From: Juglans regia
Taxonomy: Eukaryota > Streptophyta > Magnoliopsida > Fagales > Juglandaceae
Direction of reading: 5' to 3'
Assembly (NCBI RefSeq): GCF_001411555.2
Contig: NC_049912.1
Location: 19,204,341 to 19,268,340 of the forward strand
Length of the DNA stretch: 64,000 bases
Every line of letters starts with the position of its first letter. Position 1 is the first letter of the stretch. Under the pieces are notes generated by a model, which saw only the letters and a list, made by a program, of their open reading frames with translations, ran no database searches and was not told where the DNA came from. Shown here piece by piece: positions 33,031 to 44,513 of this stretch. Position numbers and translations under genes: made by a program.

Positions 33031-33626
33031 TGTCACACCCCCTATTTTTTTACCTATCTTAACTCTTAGAATTGAAAGAAGTTACAAAAAGTACATATGT
33101 ATAATATTTATGTACGTGTGTATAGCAAAATGGTAAATAGGGGTACGACTAATCCCACGAGGGCGGCAAATACGTACTCATCGGAAGGAACGAAAATTCA
33201 ATCTCTTACTTTATTTTTATTCTATTATCATAATAAGGTGTCATTACCCATCAACTTTTGAGTTTACTCTTTAAAAAGATAAATGACGATCCTTGAGTGA
33301 TAAAATGACATATTTTATAAAGTATGATAAAAATAGAATGAGAATGTAGTTTGTAATATTAACGAGAAGAAAATATTTGAAAAATTAAAGAATACTGTAA
33401 TTTAAGGAAGGATTTTTATGTGAGGGAGATAATTTTAGAACCACCGATTTGAATATTAATGTGGTCCTAACTCATTATTTCATGTGTCACAAAAGCCTCA
33501 ATAACTATCTTTTATGCTAAGCGAAAGGAATACACACGCAAACTGTGGAAAAAGTTCTTAAAAAAATGTTTTCGGTTGGGTCTCGAGATTTGTGAGAATC
33601 GGTCAGACTAGAGCCCAGGCGTGACA
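33031..33626 (+). mobile_element. Solo-LTR-like sequence
   Basis: It starts TGTCACACCCCC and ends CCCAGGCGTGACA, giving TG..CA ends with a short inverted repeat TGTCACRCC. Length is 596 bp. The flanking 5 bp (AATCA, TATAA) do not match, so the call rests on end sequences alone. Confidence 0.45.
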
Positions 33627-33629
33627 TAT

Positions 33630-33855
33630 AAGAATGGTTTGAATTTAGAGATAAATTGAGATAGTTTGTAAATAATAAAATAAAAATTGAATTATTTATT
33701 ATATTTTATGTAAAAATTTAAAAAAATTATTTTGAAATTTGAAAAAGTTGAATTATTAATTATATTTTATGTGAGAATTTGAAAAAATTATAATGATGAG
33801 ATGAAATAAATTGAAGTGAGTTAAGATAGATTACAAATACAAACGAAGCCATAGT
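33630..33855 (-). mobile_element. AT-rich MITE copy (GTTTGGAT family)
   Basis: AGAATGGTTTGAATTTAGAG to TACAAATACAAACGAAGCC. It has the same internal double unit as 31150-31370 (TTATTATATTTTATGTAAAA, then TAATTATATTTTATGTGAGA). Confidence 0.6.
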
Positions 33856-33994
33856 ACTAAGGAAATGTCAACTTAATAATGGCTTTATTTTTAATTTCTT
33901 AATAAAATGCTATATTTAATTAACATTTTGTTGAGAATTGGACAACATAAATTGTGGATTTGTGACACCTAACAGTACAGAGGTAGTCATTACT

Positions 33995-34320
33995 ATGATC
34001 TCATTTGGATATTGAGATAAAATAAAATAATTTTAGATAAAAATTAAATAAAATATTATTTTTTAATATTATTATTATTTTAAAATTAAAAACAATTAAA
34101 TTATTTATTATATTTTGTATGTAAATTTAAAAAAATTATAAAGATGAAATGAGATAGGATGATATAATTTTATATGAAAGTTGAATAAAATATTATTATA
34201 ATATTATTATTATTTTTAGATTTTAAAAAAATTAAATTATTTATTATATTTTATGTGTAAATTTAAAAAAAATTATAAAAATAAAATGAGAAGAAATAAA
34301 ATATATAAAATAAAACTTTT
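33995..34320 (-). mobile_element. Two adjoining AT-rich MITE copies
   Basis: The first runs from CATTTGGATATTGAGATAAA to about 34170, the second from there to about 34320. Both hold AAATTATTTATTATATTTT. The second lacks a clear left end, so it may be a partial duplication of the first. Confidence 0.5.
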
Positions 34321-34429
34321 AGGGTTAAAAAATATAAAATAAAGACAAGTATTGTCAGATTCTGACATTTGTAGGAGTTTGGATTTTTATTAAAGACCGA
34401 CCATATTGTTCATGACAGTTGACCTTCGA

Positions 34430-35588
34430 AGGCTATGTTTGGGTACTACATTCTTCAATATTTTTCAAGTATTATCGTACTTTTGAAAATACTTCACATG
34501 TCAAATAATTTAAAATATTCTCAATGGGACCCACAAACCCACTTTAATCTCTACTCATAACTATTTACAAATATTCTATAATACTTATCACTATTATATA
34601 TAAATAAAAAATAAAATCACTATAATATTTATCACTATTAAATATATAAAAAAAATCATTATAATATATAAATAAAAAATATTTATCACTATTATATATA
34701 AATAAAAAATAAAATCGCTATAATATATAAATAAAAAATAAAATCACTATAATATATAAATAAAAAATAAAATCGCTATAATATATAAATAAAAAATAAA
34801 ATCATTATAATATTTATCACTATTAAATATAAAACAAATCATTATAATATATAAATAAAAAACAAATCACTATAATATATAAATAAAAAATATTTATCAC
34901 TATTATATATACATAAAAAATAAAATCGCTATAATATATAAATAAAAAATAAAATCACTATAATATATAAATAAAAAATATTTATCACTATTATATATAA
35001 ATAAAAAATAAAATCACTATAATATTTATCACTATTAAATATAAATTAAAATTAAAATCATTATAATATATAAATAAAAAATAAAATCACTAAAATATAT
35101 AAATAAAAAATAAAATCACTATTATATATAAATAAAAAAATAAAATACTATAATATTTATCACTATTATATATAAATTAAAAATAAAATCACTATAATAT
35201 ATAAATAAAAAATAACATTACTATAATATTTATCACTATTATATATATATAAATAAAATCATTATAATATTTATCACTATTATATATATTAAAAATAAAA
35301 TCATTATAATATTTATCATTATTATATATAAAAGTAAAATAAAATCACTACAATATATTAATATTAATCAATAATTATTAATATTTATTACTAAAAATAA
35401 AATCACTATAATATTTATGGGACCCACACATTTTTCAACTACCTACTCAAAAGTCAACAACTCAACATACTTCACACATCCAAACAACTCAAAATACTCT
35501 CAATGGGACCCACAAACTCACTCCAATCTCTACTCATAACTATTCACAAACATTCTCAACACTTCTCACTACCCAAACGCACCCTAAA
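34430..35588. mobile_element. MITE with an expanded AT minisatellite core
   Basis: End sequences AGGCTATGTTTGGGTACTA (left) and, as reverse complement, AGGGTGCGTTTGGGTAGTG (right) pair at about 14 of 19 positions. Both flanks of the core hold CAATGGGACCCACAAA and CTCTACTCATAACTATT in direct orientation. The centre, about 34590-35410, is a run of about 30-bp units (ATATAAATAAAAAATAAAAT then CACTATAAT). Confidence 0.65.
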
Positions 35589-36494
35589 TGGTGATGCACT
35601 TTTCCTGCCTGCAATGACGCCCGCTTGCAGGACATGCATGCTGTGTAACTTATTTATTAAAGGGTAATATTATTTATCATTTTAATTTTTTTTTAATTTT
35701 TAATTTTATAATATGATATTAAATGATTAAAGATTATTTATTATATTTTATTTATAAATTTATTATCTAATATCACATTATGAGATGATAAGAATATAAT
35801 AAATAAATAATGAATAAATTTTTTTCTTTATTAAAATGTGGTATATTGGGATATATTTTCTTAAAAATATCTATATATATAATTAAAGAAAAATAATATT
35901 TATAGTTTTTGCACTCATTTTAAAAAAATTAATAAATTTGAGATCAAATCAAAAAATTTTCTTTTTAATAACATATTTTTTATTTTTTAAATGAATTTAC
36001 GAGATTTACACACTAAAATTAGTCTATGCAGTTTAAGACGAAACGTATAATATTGTCAGTGATTGTCATACTTAATTTCATGTCAACATAGACTTCACGA
36101 CCAGAAGGGTTATCAATGCACGAATTAATAGTGAAGCTCCCTTTTTTTCCCTGAGCTATAATGATCTTCTGTTGCTGTATTAGTTAGTTTCAAAATAAAA
36201 TGATAAAATATCCTTTTGATGTAGTTTGAATTTTCAAACTTATTTATAAGTGAGAGGACCACTTGGGCCCGGCTCACCAAATATTAGCATTCCAGAACAA
36301 ACCCACGTGGGAGTTTGATTCTCAAAAATCCATTATGGCCCATTAAGATAGAGTCTAAAGAGACGGGACAATAGCCCAGATTCAATGGCCCCTCCGCCCC
36401 GCAACACACATGCAATGCAGCATGCAGGTTGATCCAAACCCATTTAATTCGTGGACCCCCCATCACCTTCAAAGATGTGGGAAATATCATTAAG
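35589..36494. other. Gene-free stretch
   Basis: AT-rich to 36060, then more balanced sequence (36240-36480) with no credible gene. Confidence 0.35.
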
Positions 36495-36665
36495 AGTAAT
36501 GTTAGAGAGAAGTCACTATAGAAAGATACACTTTACACTCACTGCGTGGCTGCTTCTAATTGATTGTTCCCAACATTCACTTGAGGAGATGTGTGGTCTA
36601 GATGATGCCACATCATGTATGTAAAATGGATGCGCCCAATAGTGACTTCTATTTATATTTATTCT
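36495..36665. mobile_element. Short MITE, copy B
   Basis: Partner of 31960-32130. The ends AGAGAAGTCACTATAG and CCAATAGTGACTTCTAT form an inverted repeat around AGAAGTCACTAT. Confidence 0.7.
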
Positions 36666-37035
36666 ATCATTAAACTCGTCCGTCTCTTTCGAGATAACCC
36701 TACAATTTTTGGACACGTTGCCTTCGAGACAAAATCGACATTCTTTCTTTCACTCTATCACAATGTGATGAGACGATAATGATAAATGATATTTATAGTG
36801 TTAAAATGTATATATTTGTGTATTTAAAAAAAAGTGAATAAATTTAAAATTCACATAAAAAAATTATTTTTTTAATAATAACTCTCATTTTTTTAAAGAG
36901 AATACGAAAAGACTGCACACTCTAAAACTGAATATACCATTACCTTTCACCAATATTTCATTTAGTATTCAAGTAAGTTGTATCTTTAATTTTCTTTACT
37001 TTTAATAAACTGAGTTTTTGTAAATATCTTTATAT

Positions 37036-37039
37036 AGTT

Positions 37040-37072
<33 letters not shown>
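37036..37072. repeat. CA/TA microsatellite
   Basis: A CA run passes directly into a TA run. Confidence 0.9.
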
Positions 37073-37204
37073 AATGATTAAATAGTTAAAGATATTTTCA
37101 TTATAAAGGTAAAGAATCTAAATATAATACTACTAAAAATTGTATCGTTTAATAATATTTTAGACACAAACTGTTCATTTAATAAACAAATATCTCAAGT
37201 AAGG

Positions 37205-37420
37205 CTATGCAAATTTTCGAGAACTCCGACTCCGTCCTGCCTATGCTCTGATTCCGACTCTAACAGAGTCAGAGTGTTCAGAATGCGGGTTGTGCAAATT
37301 TTCGAGAACTTCGACTCTGTCCTGTCTATACTCTGATTCCGACTCTAACAGAGTCAGAGTGTTCGGAATGCAGAGTCGGAGTCGGAGTGACACCGATAGT
37401 AATCTCGACTCCAACTTTTT
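37205..37420. repeat. Tandem 84-bp duplication with GACTCCGACTC motifs
   Basis: GCAAATTTTCGAGAACT begins at 37209 and 37293, giving an exact 84-bp period. Each unit holds ATTCCGACTCTAACAGAGTC, itself a near palindrome. GGAGTCGGAGTGAC follows. Such arrays are typical of hAT subterminal regions, so this may be the 5' end of the hAT at 39190-41245. Confidence 0.7.
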
Positions 37421-39189
37421 TAAAAGCGCAGGACCCCCCTTCTCTTCTTCCTTCTTCCCCAAATCCCCTTCTTCCCTTCTGATTCTCTGAATCTCTCCTA
37501 CGAGCATCTGTGAGTCAGTTCCCTCTCTATTGCCTCTGTTCCCTCTCTGCACCTCTGTAGTCCATTTCCCTTCACTTTCAGGCAAGCCTCCATTCAGCCG
37601 CTACGACGCCATAACTCATAAGGGTGAGGTACACTCCGAGCCCTAAATCATGTAATTTTCGCAATTTTTCTTTTTTTTTCTATGTAGTTGGGTTGCCTAG
37701 AATTAGTTGTTTTGGGTCTAGTTATTGGTTGTTGGCATGTTGTAATGAACCTTAAGTTGAAGTAAGGAAATGTGATAGACTTGAATCGGCTTGATGTGTT
37801 GGAAACACAGTATGCATGCAATGTGTTTGACAAAATGCAAAGGAGATGACAAAATGATAAAATGCAATGTTGTAGTATTAAATAGTCACGCTAGAATTCA
37901 TTACATTTGTTGGGTTGTTTGTAAATGTAAAATGGTGGAAGTTGTAAGGGAGACTCATCTTCAAATGGTTAGTCGAGAACTTGAATACCCCATTTGTGCA
38001 CCAAAGTAAAGACAACATTAATGTAGGTGGATCTTGGGGAGAATATATTACCTATATAATTTTTGAAGCATTCCCTTTCCTTTTCATCTAGCCATCTTAT
38101 GTTTTTCCTATTTATTTTAATTGATCATAAGCAAATATATTAATGTTCTGTATTATTCCCTTTAATATCTATAGCAAAGTTCCCTCATTCACTTTGGAAA
38201 AAAAGTTGGAAATGATCTCTACACAGATACCATTAACAAACATCAACACTTTGTTTATATATATATATAAACAGCAGGCCGTCCATATGTAATTTATATT
38301 ACAGATACTAAAACCTAATTAATTTACAAGAGAGATGCAGATCATGGTTTGGGAACTCACTTTTGGAGGGAGGGGGTTGGGTTGGAATTCCCTTCGGTTT
38401 TTTAACTATTGTTGCTTTGAAAAAAAGCAGCTGAGAATAAAGGGAAACAAAAAGTGTCCTTTGTATAAAATATGTCTATGCGTGCATGTGCAATTCTTTC
38501 ATACGGCTGTCTCGTGTAGCCAGCTTGCTAGAGTTACTTTAAACTCCTACCAAAACTATAAAAGGCACTTTCTATTAAATAAATATACCCCAAGCCAATA
38601 TGCGAAGAAAAGTTCTCTAATTTGAAATGCTCATCAGTTCCGACACTGATGAACCTCAAGCTTCTCTTTTGAATAAATTGCAGAACCTGTGGATGTGAAG
38701 CCAATATGTATTCAGTGATAAAATGGTAGAGGATCTCCCGGAATGTATAACAAAAGGAAGTTTTTTCTAAATCTGTTTCTTCCAAAGCTAGTTAGAAGTT
38801 TTGAAGAGAACGGTTAACTTGGGATCTTTACTGCCATTGGAATAGTATTGGAGATGGGTAATTATTATAAGGACAATGACTAGAAGCTAGCTAGCTACTC
38901 AATATTATTTATTCTCTCCAAACAATATATTATATTATCTTCCAAGATAAAAGCTTGAAAAATTGAAATCATGAATCTCTAAGATATCATTTAATTTTGA
39001 GTCTTCAACCATATATGATCGTGTAATCATTAATCAGGAATAAGGCGATGTATGATCTTATGTTGTTTGGTTGACGTTTGAATTTCTTAAATAATTAGAT
39101 TGGTCTTTTTGAGTTCTAAACAATTAGTACGACGTACAATTTGTAACTTTGTTATTCTAGTTTTTTGCTTATAATTAATTTTTTCTGCT
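37421..39189. other. Stretch without a supported gene, possibly the 5' part of hAT-1
   Basis: 37440-37640 is CT-rich and leader-like. On the minus strand 38785-38590 reads ILYHFITEYILASHPQVLQF and KRSLRFISVGTDEHFKLE, which looks coding, but I cannot identify it or find splice partners. The rest is non-coding. Confidence 0.3.
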
Positions 39190-41245
39190 TCTATGATTGT
39201 GATAGGGATGCTACAGCTAGTGGAGACGATCGTCCACAAGAGGATGCGGTGGTTGCCACTACTACTGCTCATACACCGGTGGATACTTCCTGTCGGGGTA
39301 TATGTGGAGACTGGTTTTGGAGCTGAAAAATTGTTTGCTAAAAGTTGGATTGAGCCAAAGTTCACTCAATATTGCTCGACATACCGCTCGAGCGAAGCTC
39401 AAGTCTGAGAGTCCCGCTCGACACTTAGCTCGAGCGAGACAGAAACTCTAGTGTTCGCTCGACACTCCGCTCGTGGTTGTTCGCTCGAGACGCGCTCGAC
39501 ACTCCGCTCTAGCGAATTACGCAGTTTATGCCAAATTAGGTTTCCAGTGCCACTAATTATAAATATATCATATTAGACTTGTGTTGGACGGCCTCAAGCA
39601 TATTTAGAGAGATAACAATTGTCTAGTGAGTGCATATTGTGTGAGAGAGCAAAAAGTCCTAGAGAGTGTGAGTTGAAATTGAGTGATTGTAATCTCCTCT
39701 GGTTAATAAGATTTCTGCAGTTCTATGGACGTAGACAACTTTCCGAACCACATATATTTTGTGTCGTGTTCTTGATTGTGTTGCTTTTACTTTATTTGTC
39801 ATCGTTTGTGTGTGTGTTTTATAACATTTCACAACACTTTCCCCCTAGAGCCACATCTAGAGTTACTACATCTAGAGCAGTTACTTCATGTGCAAGTAGT
39901 CGACTCCCAATAGATATAGAAGATGAAGATATGTTCAACGAAGAGGAAGATATGCCCATTGAGCACAATCGTCCACCACGACCTTCTAAAAAATTAAGGT
40001 CGTGGACATTGAAACATGAGGAAGCAAGGCATTAGTGTATTAATAGCACATCTTGGTGGTTGCCAGCGGTATAAGATCGCGAAGAGGTTGGCGGCCATTA
40101 ATCAAACCAAGCTCAGTTACGAAATTGAGACGGCCACTGATGGTACACATGTTAAGAAATTGGTCATCCCTCAATACAGTGAGAAGATGTTGAGGGAATT
40201 GCTTGCAGAGATGATAATTACTGATGAGATACCCTTTACCACAGTCGACAAAAAAGGCTTCTGAAAGTTTATACAAACTATTGAGCTACGATTTTTCATT
40301 TCATCATGGTATATGTCAATGCGAGATTGTATAAATAGACATGCAAAGGAGAAGGCAGAGATGAGGAAGATGTTTATTACCACTGGCCAGAGAGTGTCAT
40401 TTATGACTGACACATGTACGTCCATACAGAACGTTTGCTACATGTGTATCATAGCACATTACATTGACAATGAGTGAAATTTGCATAAACGAATTATTGG
40501 GTTCAAAGAACTTGTTGATCATAAGAGTGCATCCATTGGGGCGGAGATAGATGATTGTATGAAGGAATGTGGAATTCGAAAAGTGTTGTATATTACAGTT
40601 AATAATGCTAGTGCCAATGACACTGCAATTGATTGGTTCAAGCGGAATACGACGGTGAAAGATGATGTCGTTCATCAACCACATAGTTATTGAAGGGTTA
40701 AAAGAGATTGATGATTCCATTACCACAGTCCGCAACATTGTGCGATATGTGAGGGCTTCTCCCAAAAGCCTCGCCAAGTTTAAGGCAATAACAGAACGAC
40801 CTCAGATTGGATGTTCTAGTATGTCGTGTTTGGACGTTCCGACTCGATGAAACTCTATATACATGATGTTGGATGTCAGAAGTACCAAAGAGCATTCGAG
40901 TGGATGGAGGTCAAAGATGGAGGCCTGAGGTATGCTTTGTTGGAGCCAGCAGGACAGGGGTTCAGTGAGCCGAATGCACATGATTCAACTAGTGTGAGGT
41001 ACTTTGTTCAATTTTTGAAAATTTTTTATGACATAATTATGAGGATATATGGATCCAAATATACGACTGCGAACCTATACTTCAACGAGCTCTTGGGGCT
41101 TTACTTCTACTTGTAAAATAGTTGTGCTAACTCTAGGGGATTGTTATATGTTAAGGCTACGAGAATAAAGACCAAATATGATAAATATTTAAGGAATATT
41201 GAGAAGATAAATAGATTACTATTTGTGGCTATGATCCTTGAACCC
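39190..41245 (+). pseudogene. hAT transposase pseudogene (hAT-1), split by an LTR
   Basis: Before the LTR one frame reads GDDRPQEDAVVATTTAHTPV, a low-complexity N-terminal text. After the LTR it resumes with EDEDMFNEEEDMPIEH and KKLRSWTLKHEE, then CQRYKIAKRLAAIN, MLRELLAEMIITDEIPFTTV, VSFMTDTCTS (the catalytic-region Asp of hAT, normally 'LTTDTWTS'), GFKELVDHKS, ITVNNASANDTAIDWF, IVRYVRASPKSLAKF, LDVPTR and LYFNELLGLY. These are ordered hAT blocks. Stops and frame changes abound. At about 41245 the text changes into the next element within ILEPRQ, and the C-terminal dimerisation domain is missing. Confidence 0.75.
39340..39838 (+). mobile_element. Copia-type solo LTR inserted in hAT-1
   Basis: It starts near GTTGGATTGAGCC and ends near CATTTCACAACA. 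It has repeated GCTCGAGCG and GCTCGACACTCCGCTC words at 39385-39525, a promoter-like TATAAATA at 39559, and the leader AATCTCCTCTGGTTAATAAG. It splits hAT-1. No matching target duplication was found, and the outer borders are approximate. Confidence 0.55.
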
Positions 41246-41249
41246 CGAC

Positions 41250-44200
41250 AAAACGGTGCCGTTTCACTTTTAGACTTTAGTTAAGCCTTAACTAAAAGTG
41301 AAACGGCGCCGTTAGGGGTTTCAATTGAAAACCCTAAATTGAGTTAGGAGTTTCAATTGAAACCCCTTAAATTTCAATTTTGAGGTTTCAAATGAAACCC
41401 CTAACTCAATTTAGGGGTTTCAGATTGAACTTCTAAATTGGGGTTTCAATTGAAACCCCTAAATTTTAAGATTTCATATTGAACCCTTAAATTTAAAATA
41501 TCTGAAACCCCTAAATTGTGTTGGCTTTGCACTTTGCCTTATTTTTTCATGTGTGGTGTATTATTATGATTTTCTTATATCGTGTGTTGATTGATTTTAT
41601 AATTTTTTATTGTGTTGTGGAATCAGGAATGTCTTCTCAAAGGGATTTCACTGATAGCTCTCCTACTCCTACCAGTACCCCTGCCTCTACCAGTACCCCT
41701 ATCCCAAAACGTATCCCTACTCCAACCCCTGGGAGTGGGAATACACCTTGCCCCGCCCCCAAGCCCACACAAAACAAAAAACTTGTTTCCGTAATTTGGT
41801 ATCATTTTACCAAACTAGATGATGGTGACCCCAATAACACCTAAACTAAATGTAATTATTGTAGAAAAATATATGGATGTCACTATAGGAAACATGGTAC
41901 ATCCCAATTAAAGGTCTATCTAGAGGAACAATGCAAGAAGAGTCCAATATTAAGATCCTTACTGGAGAACAGTCAATCTAGACTAGAAATTGGATTAAAA
42001 AAAAAAGCTGATAGGAGTAGTGGGGTTCCAACGTTGAAGGGGTATACAAAGTATACTGTTTATGAGTGTAGAAGGAAGTTAACTCGTATGGTTATCATAG
42101 ACGAGCTACCTCTTCAATTTGTGGATGAGAGAAGGTTCTAAGAATTTGTCCAAGAATTGGAACCTAGATTTACGCTTCATTCTTGCCACACTGTAGCAAA
42201 GGATATTAAAAAAATATACTGGAAAGATAAAAATGTTTTGAGGGGCTAATTGACAGGTTTGGTAGTTTGCCTCACTACCGATACTTGGATTTTTGTTCAA
42301 AATTTTAATTATGTCTTTGACTGTTCATTTCATTGATTCTAATTGGATTCTTCATAAAAATATTATTAAGTTTTGTCAAATAACTGATCATAAGGGTGAG
42401 ACAATTGGGAAGGCCTTAGAGACCTCAATAAAGGAGTAGGGGTTGGCACAGGTTTTGACAGTTTCGGTTAATAATGTCTCGTCTAATGATGTCGTATTGG
42501 AATATCTGAAAACTTATCTTAGAGAGGCAAATAAGACATTCTTGGGTAGTGAATATTTGCATATTAGATGTTCTGCACATATCTTGAATCTAATTGTGAC
42601 TGAGGGGTGAAAGATGTCAATGACTCGGTTGCACGAGTTAGACTAGCTGTGAAATTTGTGAGGTCTTCTCCTTCTAGATTGGAGAAATTCAAGATTGTTG
42701 CGAAGATTGTGGGTATAACATCAAATAAGGGTTTTTGTACTGATGTTCCTACTAGATAGAACTCAACCTTCTTGATGTTTGAGACAGCCCAAAAATATAA
42801 GACAGCCTCTCAATTATTGGGTGATGAAGACATTCAATATGTCAAATACTTTGATGAGCACGGGGGTTTAAGAAAGCCTAATGATGATGATTGGGAGATA
42901 GTTGCTACTTTTATTGATTTTCTAGGACTTTTTTACGATGTCACGTTGAAGTTATATGCTTCTTTGTACCCTACATCCCATGAATTTTGTCAATAAATAT
43001 GTAGGGTGAAAAAAGAATTAGACGACATGTGTAGGAGTTCCAATCTAAGGATGAGGGGATGGCATTGACCATGAAGGTCAAATATGACAAGTATTGGAAG
43101 ATTTGACTAGACTAAATATTTTATTATATGTGGTTGTTATTCTTGATCTCCGTCTAAAAATTTCAGGCATGTTATATGGTTTGAGACTTACGCATGATCA
43201 GGCATGGACTGATCTTATTGGTGAGATGACCCGAGATATCCTTTATAAATTTTATGATGAGTTTAATGCAATTAAGGGTGGTACTACACCTATACATACA
43301 CCTACTCCAACACCTCCTCCAGACACCAGGGAACAAAGAAGCGTAGATTGGCATGGATTAAGATCCTCGCACATAATCTCACACTAGTCTATCAATCTAC
43401 GGAGGTGGTTTTAAAGTTAGACAATTATTTGTCAGATGATCTTATTCAAGATGATGATGATTTTGACATATTAGGATGGTAGAAGGCAGCATCAAAAAAA
43501 TATCTCATCCTTTCTGAGATTGCCTATTGTATGTTGGTCATCCCTATTAGCATCGTTGCCTCGGAGTCTACCTTTAGTACCGGAGGGCACATATCGGATC
43601 CTTTCTGTAGTTCATTGCCTCCTACAACTGTGTAGGCATTGATATGCATACAGAGTTGGACGATGGGAAATGATATTTATGTTCTGGATGTTTTAAATTT
43701 TAAAGAGACCGACGAAGAGGGTGGTGATCAGTTTGGATCTGGACCATCTGGTAATTGTTGTTTTTATTTTATTATTTTGATTTATTTATATTCATTTCAA
43801 TTTCATCAGTATTAATTTTAGTATTGATTGTTGTAGCAACACATGAGACGACTCAGACAATGTCTACCTCCACTGCAATATAAATATGTGCTCAAGCCTC
43901 AAAAGACTACCCATCCGGACGCCCCAAATATCACAGTCAAAGACCCAAACAGCTCGCCTCTTTTTTTAGATTATTAATTTTTTAGAATATTAAAATTTGA
44001 ATCAGTTGTACGTCTTATGTATTTGATTTGTAATTTTGTAATGTTAATACAATGTCTCTTGAACATTTTTTTATTGTAATTTTGTAATTGTTTAGACTTT
44101 CCATTTTATTTTTGTAATAGTTTAGTTATTATTATTATTTATTAGTTTATTAGGTAGTAGACTTGTAGTCTATAGTAGTACTTCATTAGAGTCTTAATTA

Positions 44201-44513
44201 TATAAAATTGTGTATGTATATATTATTTTTATTCATGTAACTTTTTTTCTTTTTTAAACTCTTTTTTTTTAAAAAAAAAAAACTACTATTTTTATGGGCC
44301 CAAAATGGCCCAGAAGCTGTTTCTAGGCCATTTTAGGCCTATTTCAGCTATTTCTGGGCCTTGCAGGACCCCCTCCACCTGCACCCCGTTATCCGGGACG
44401 AGGTCCCCCACCCCCGCACTCCTAGGATGGGGGGCAGGGTTGAAAATCACTACCCCGCCCATGCGGGGGGGCGGGGGCGGGCTACCCCACCCCGTAGGGG
44501 GCGGGTAGCACGC
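41250..44513 (+). mobile_element. hAT element 2 (Ac-like), decayed
   Basis: The 5' side carries a hairpin at 41252-41313 and palindromic GGGGTTTCAATTGAAACCCC repeats to 41515. The transposase-like frame follows. The 3' side (44360-44513) is a GC-rich array of CCCCGCCC, GCGGGGGG and CCCACCCC ending GGGTAGCACGCCTA, a common hAT end arrangement. It abuts hAT-1 sequence on the left and a copia relic on the right. The terminal inverted repeats and 8-bp duplication are not clear. Confidence 0.65.
41518..43740 (+). pseudogene. hAT transposase with BED finger, hAT-2
   Basis: The frame reads a Ser/Thr/Pro-rich leader, then the BED zinc finger (VIWYHFTKLDD, CNYCRKIYGCHYRKHGTS). It continues with VVCLTTDTWIFVQNFNYV (first catalytic Asp block), HKNIIKFCQITDHKGE in sense, TVSVNNVSSNDVVLEYLKTY, IRCSAHILNLIV, VRLAVKFVRSSPSRLEKFK, TDVPTR, LMFETAQKYK, YDVTLKLYASLYPTSHEF and the dimerisation block LVIPISIVASESTFSTGG near 43535. 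All main blocks of a 650-700 aa Ac-type transposase are present. Stops (for example at 41844, 42139 and 42995) and frame changes make it non-functional. Confidence 0.85.

Noticed and set aside
34590..35410. CRISPR-like array
   Set aside because: The units are contiguous and nearly pure A/T with no spacers; it is a minisatellite in a plant MITE.
38534..38785. Minus-strand frame that looks coding
   Set aside because: Not called as a gene because no partner exon, start or family could be recognised; noted only in the stretch description.
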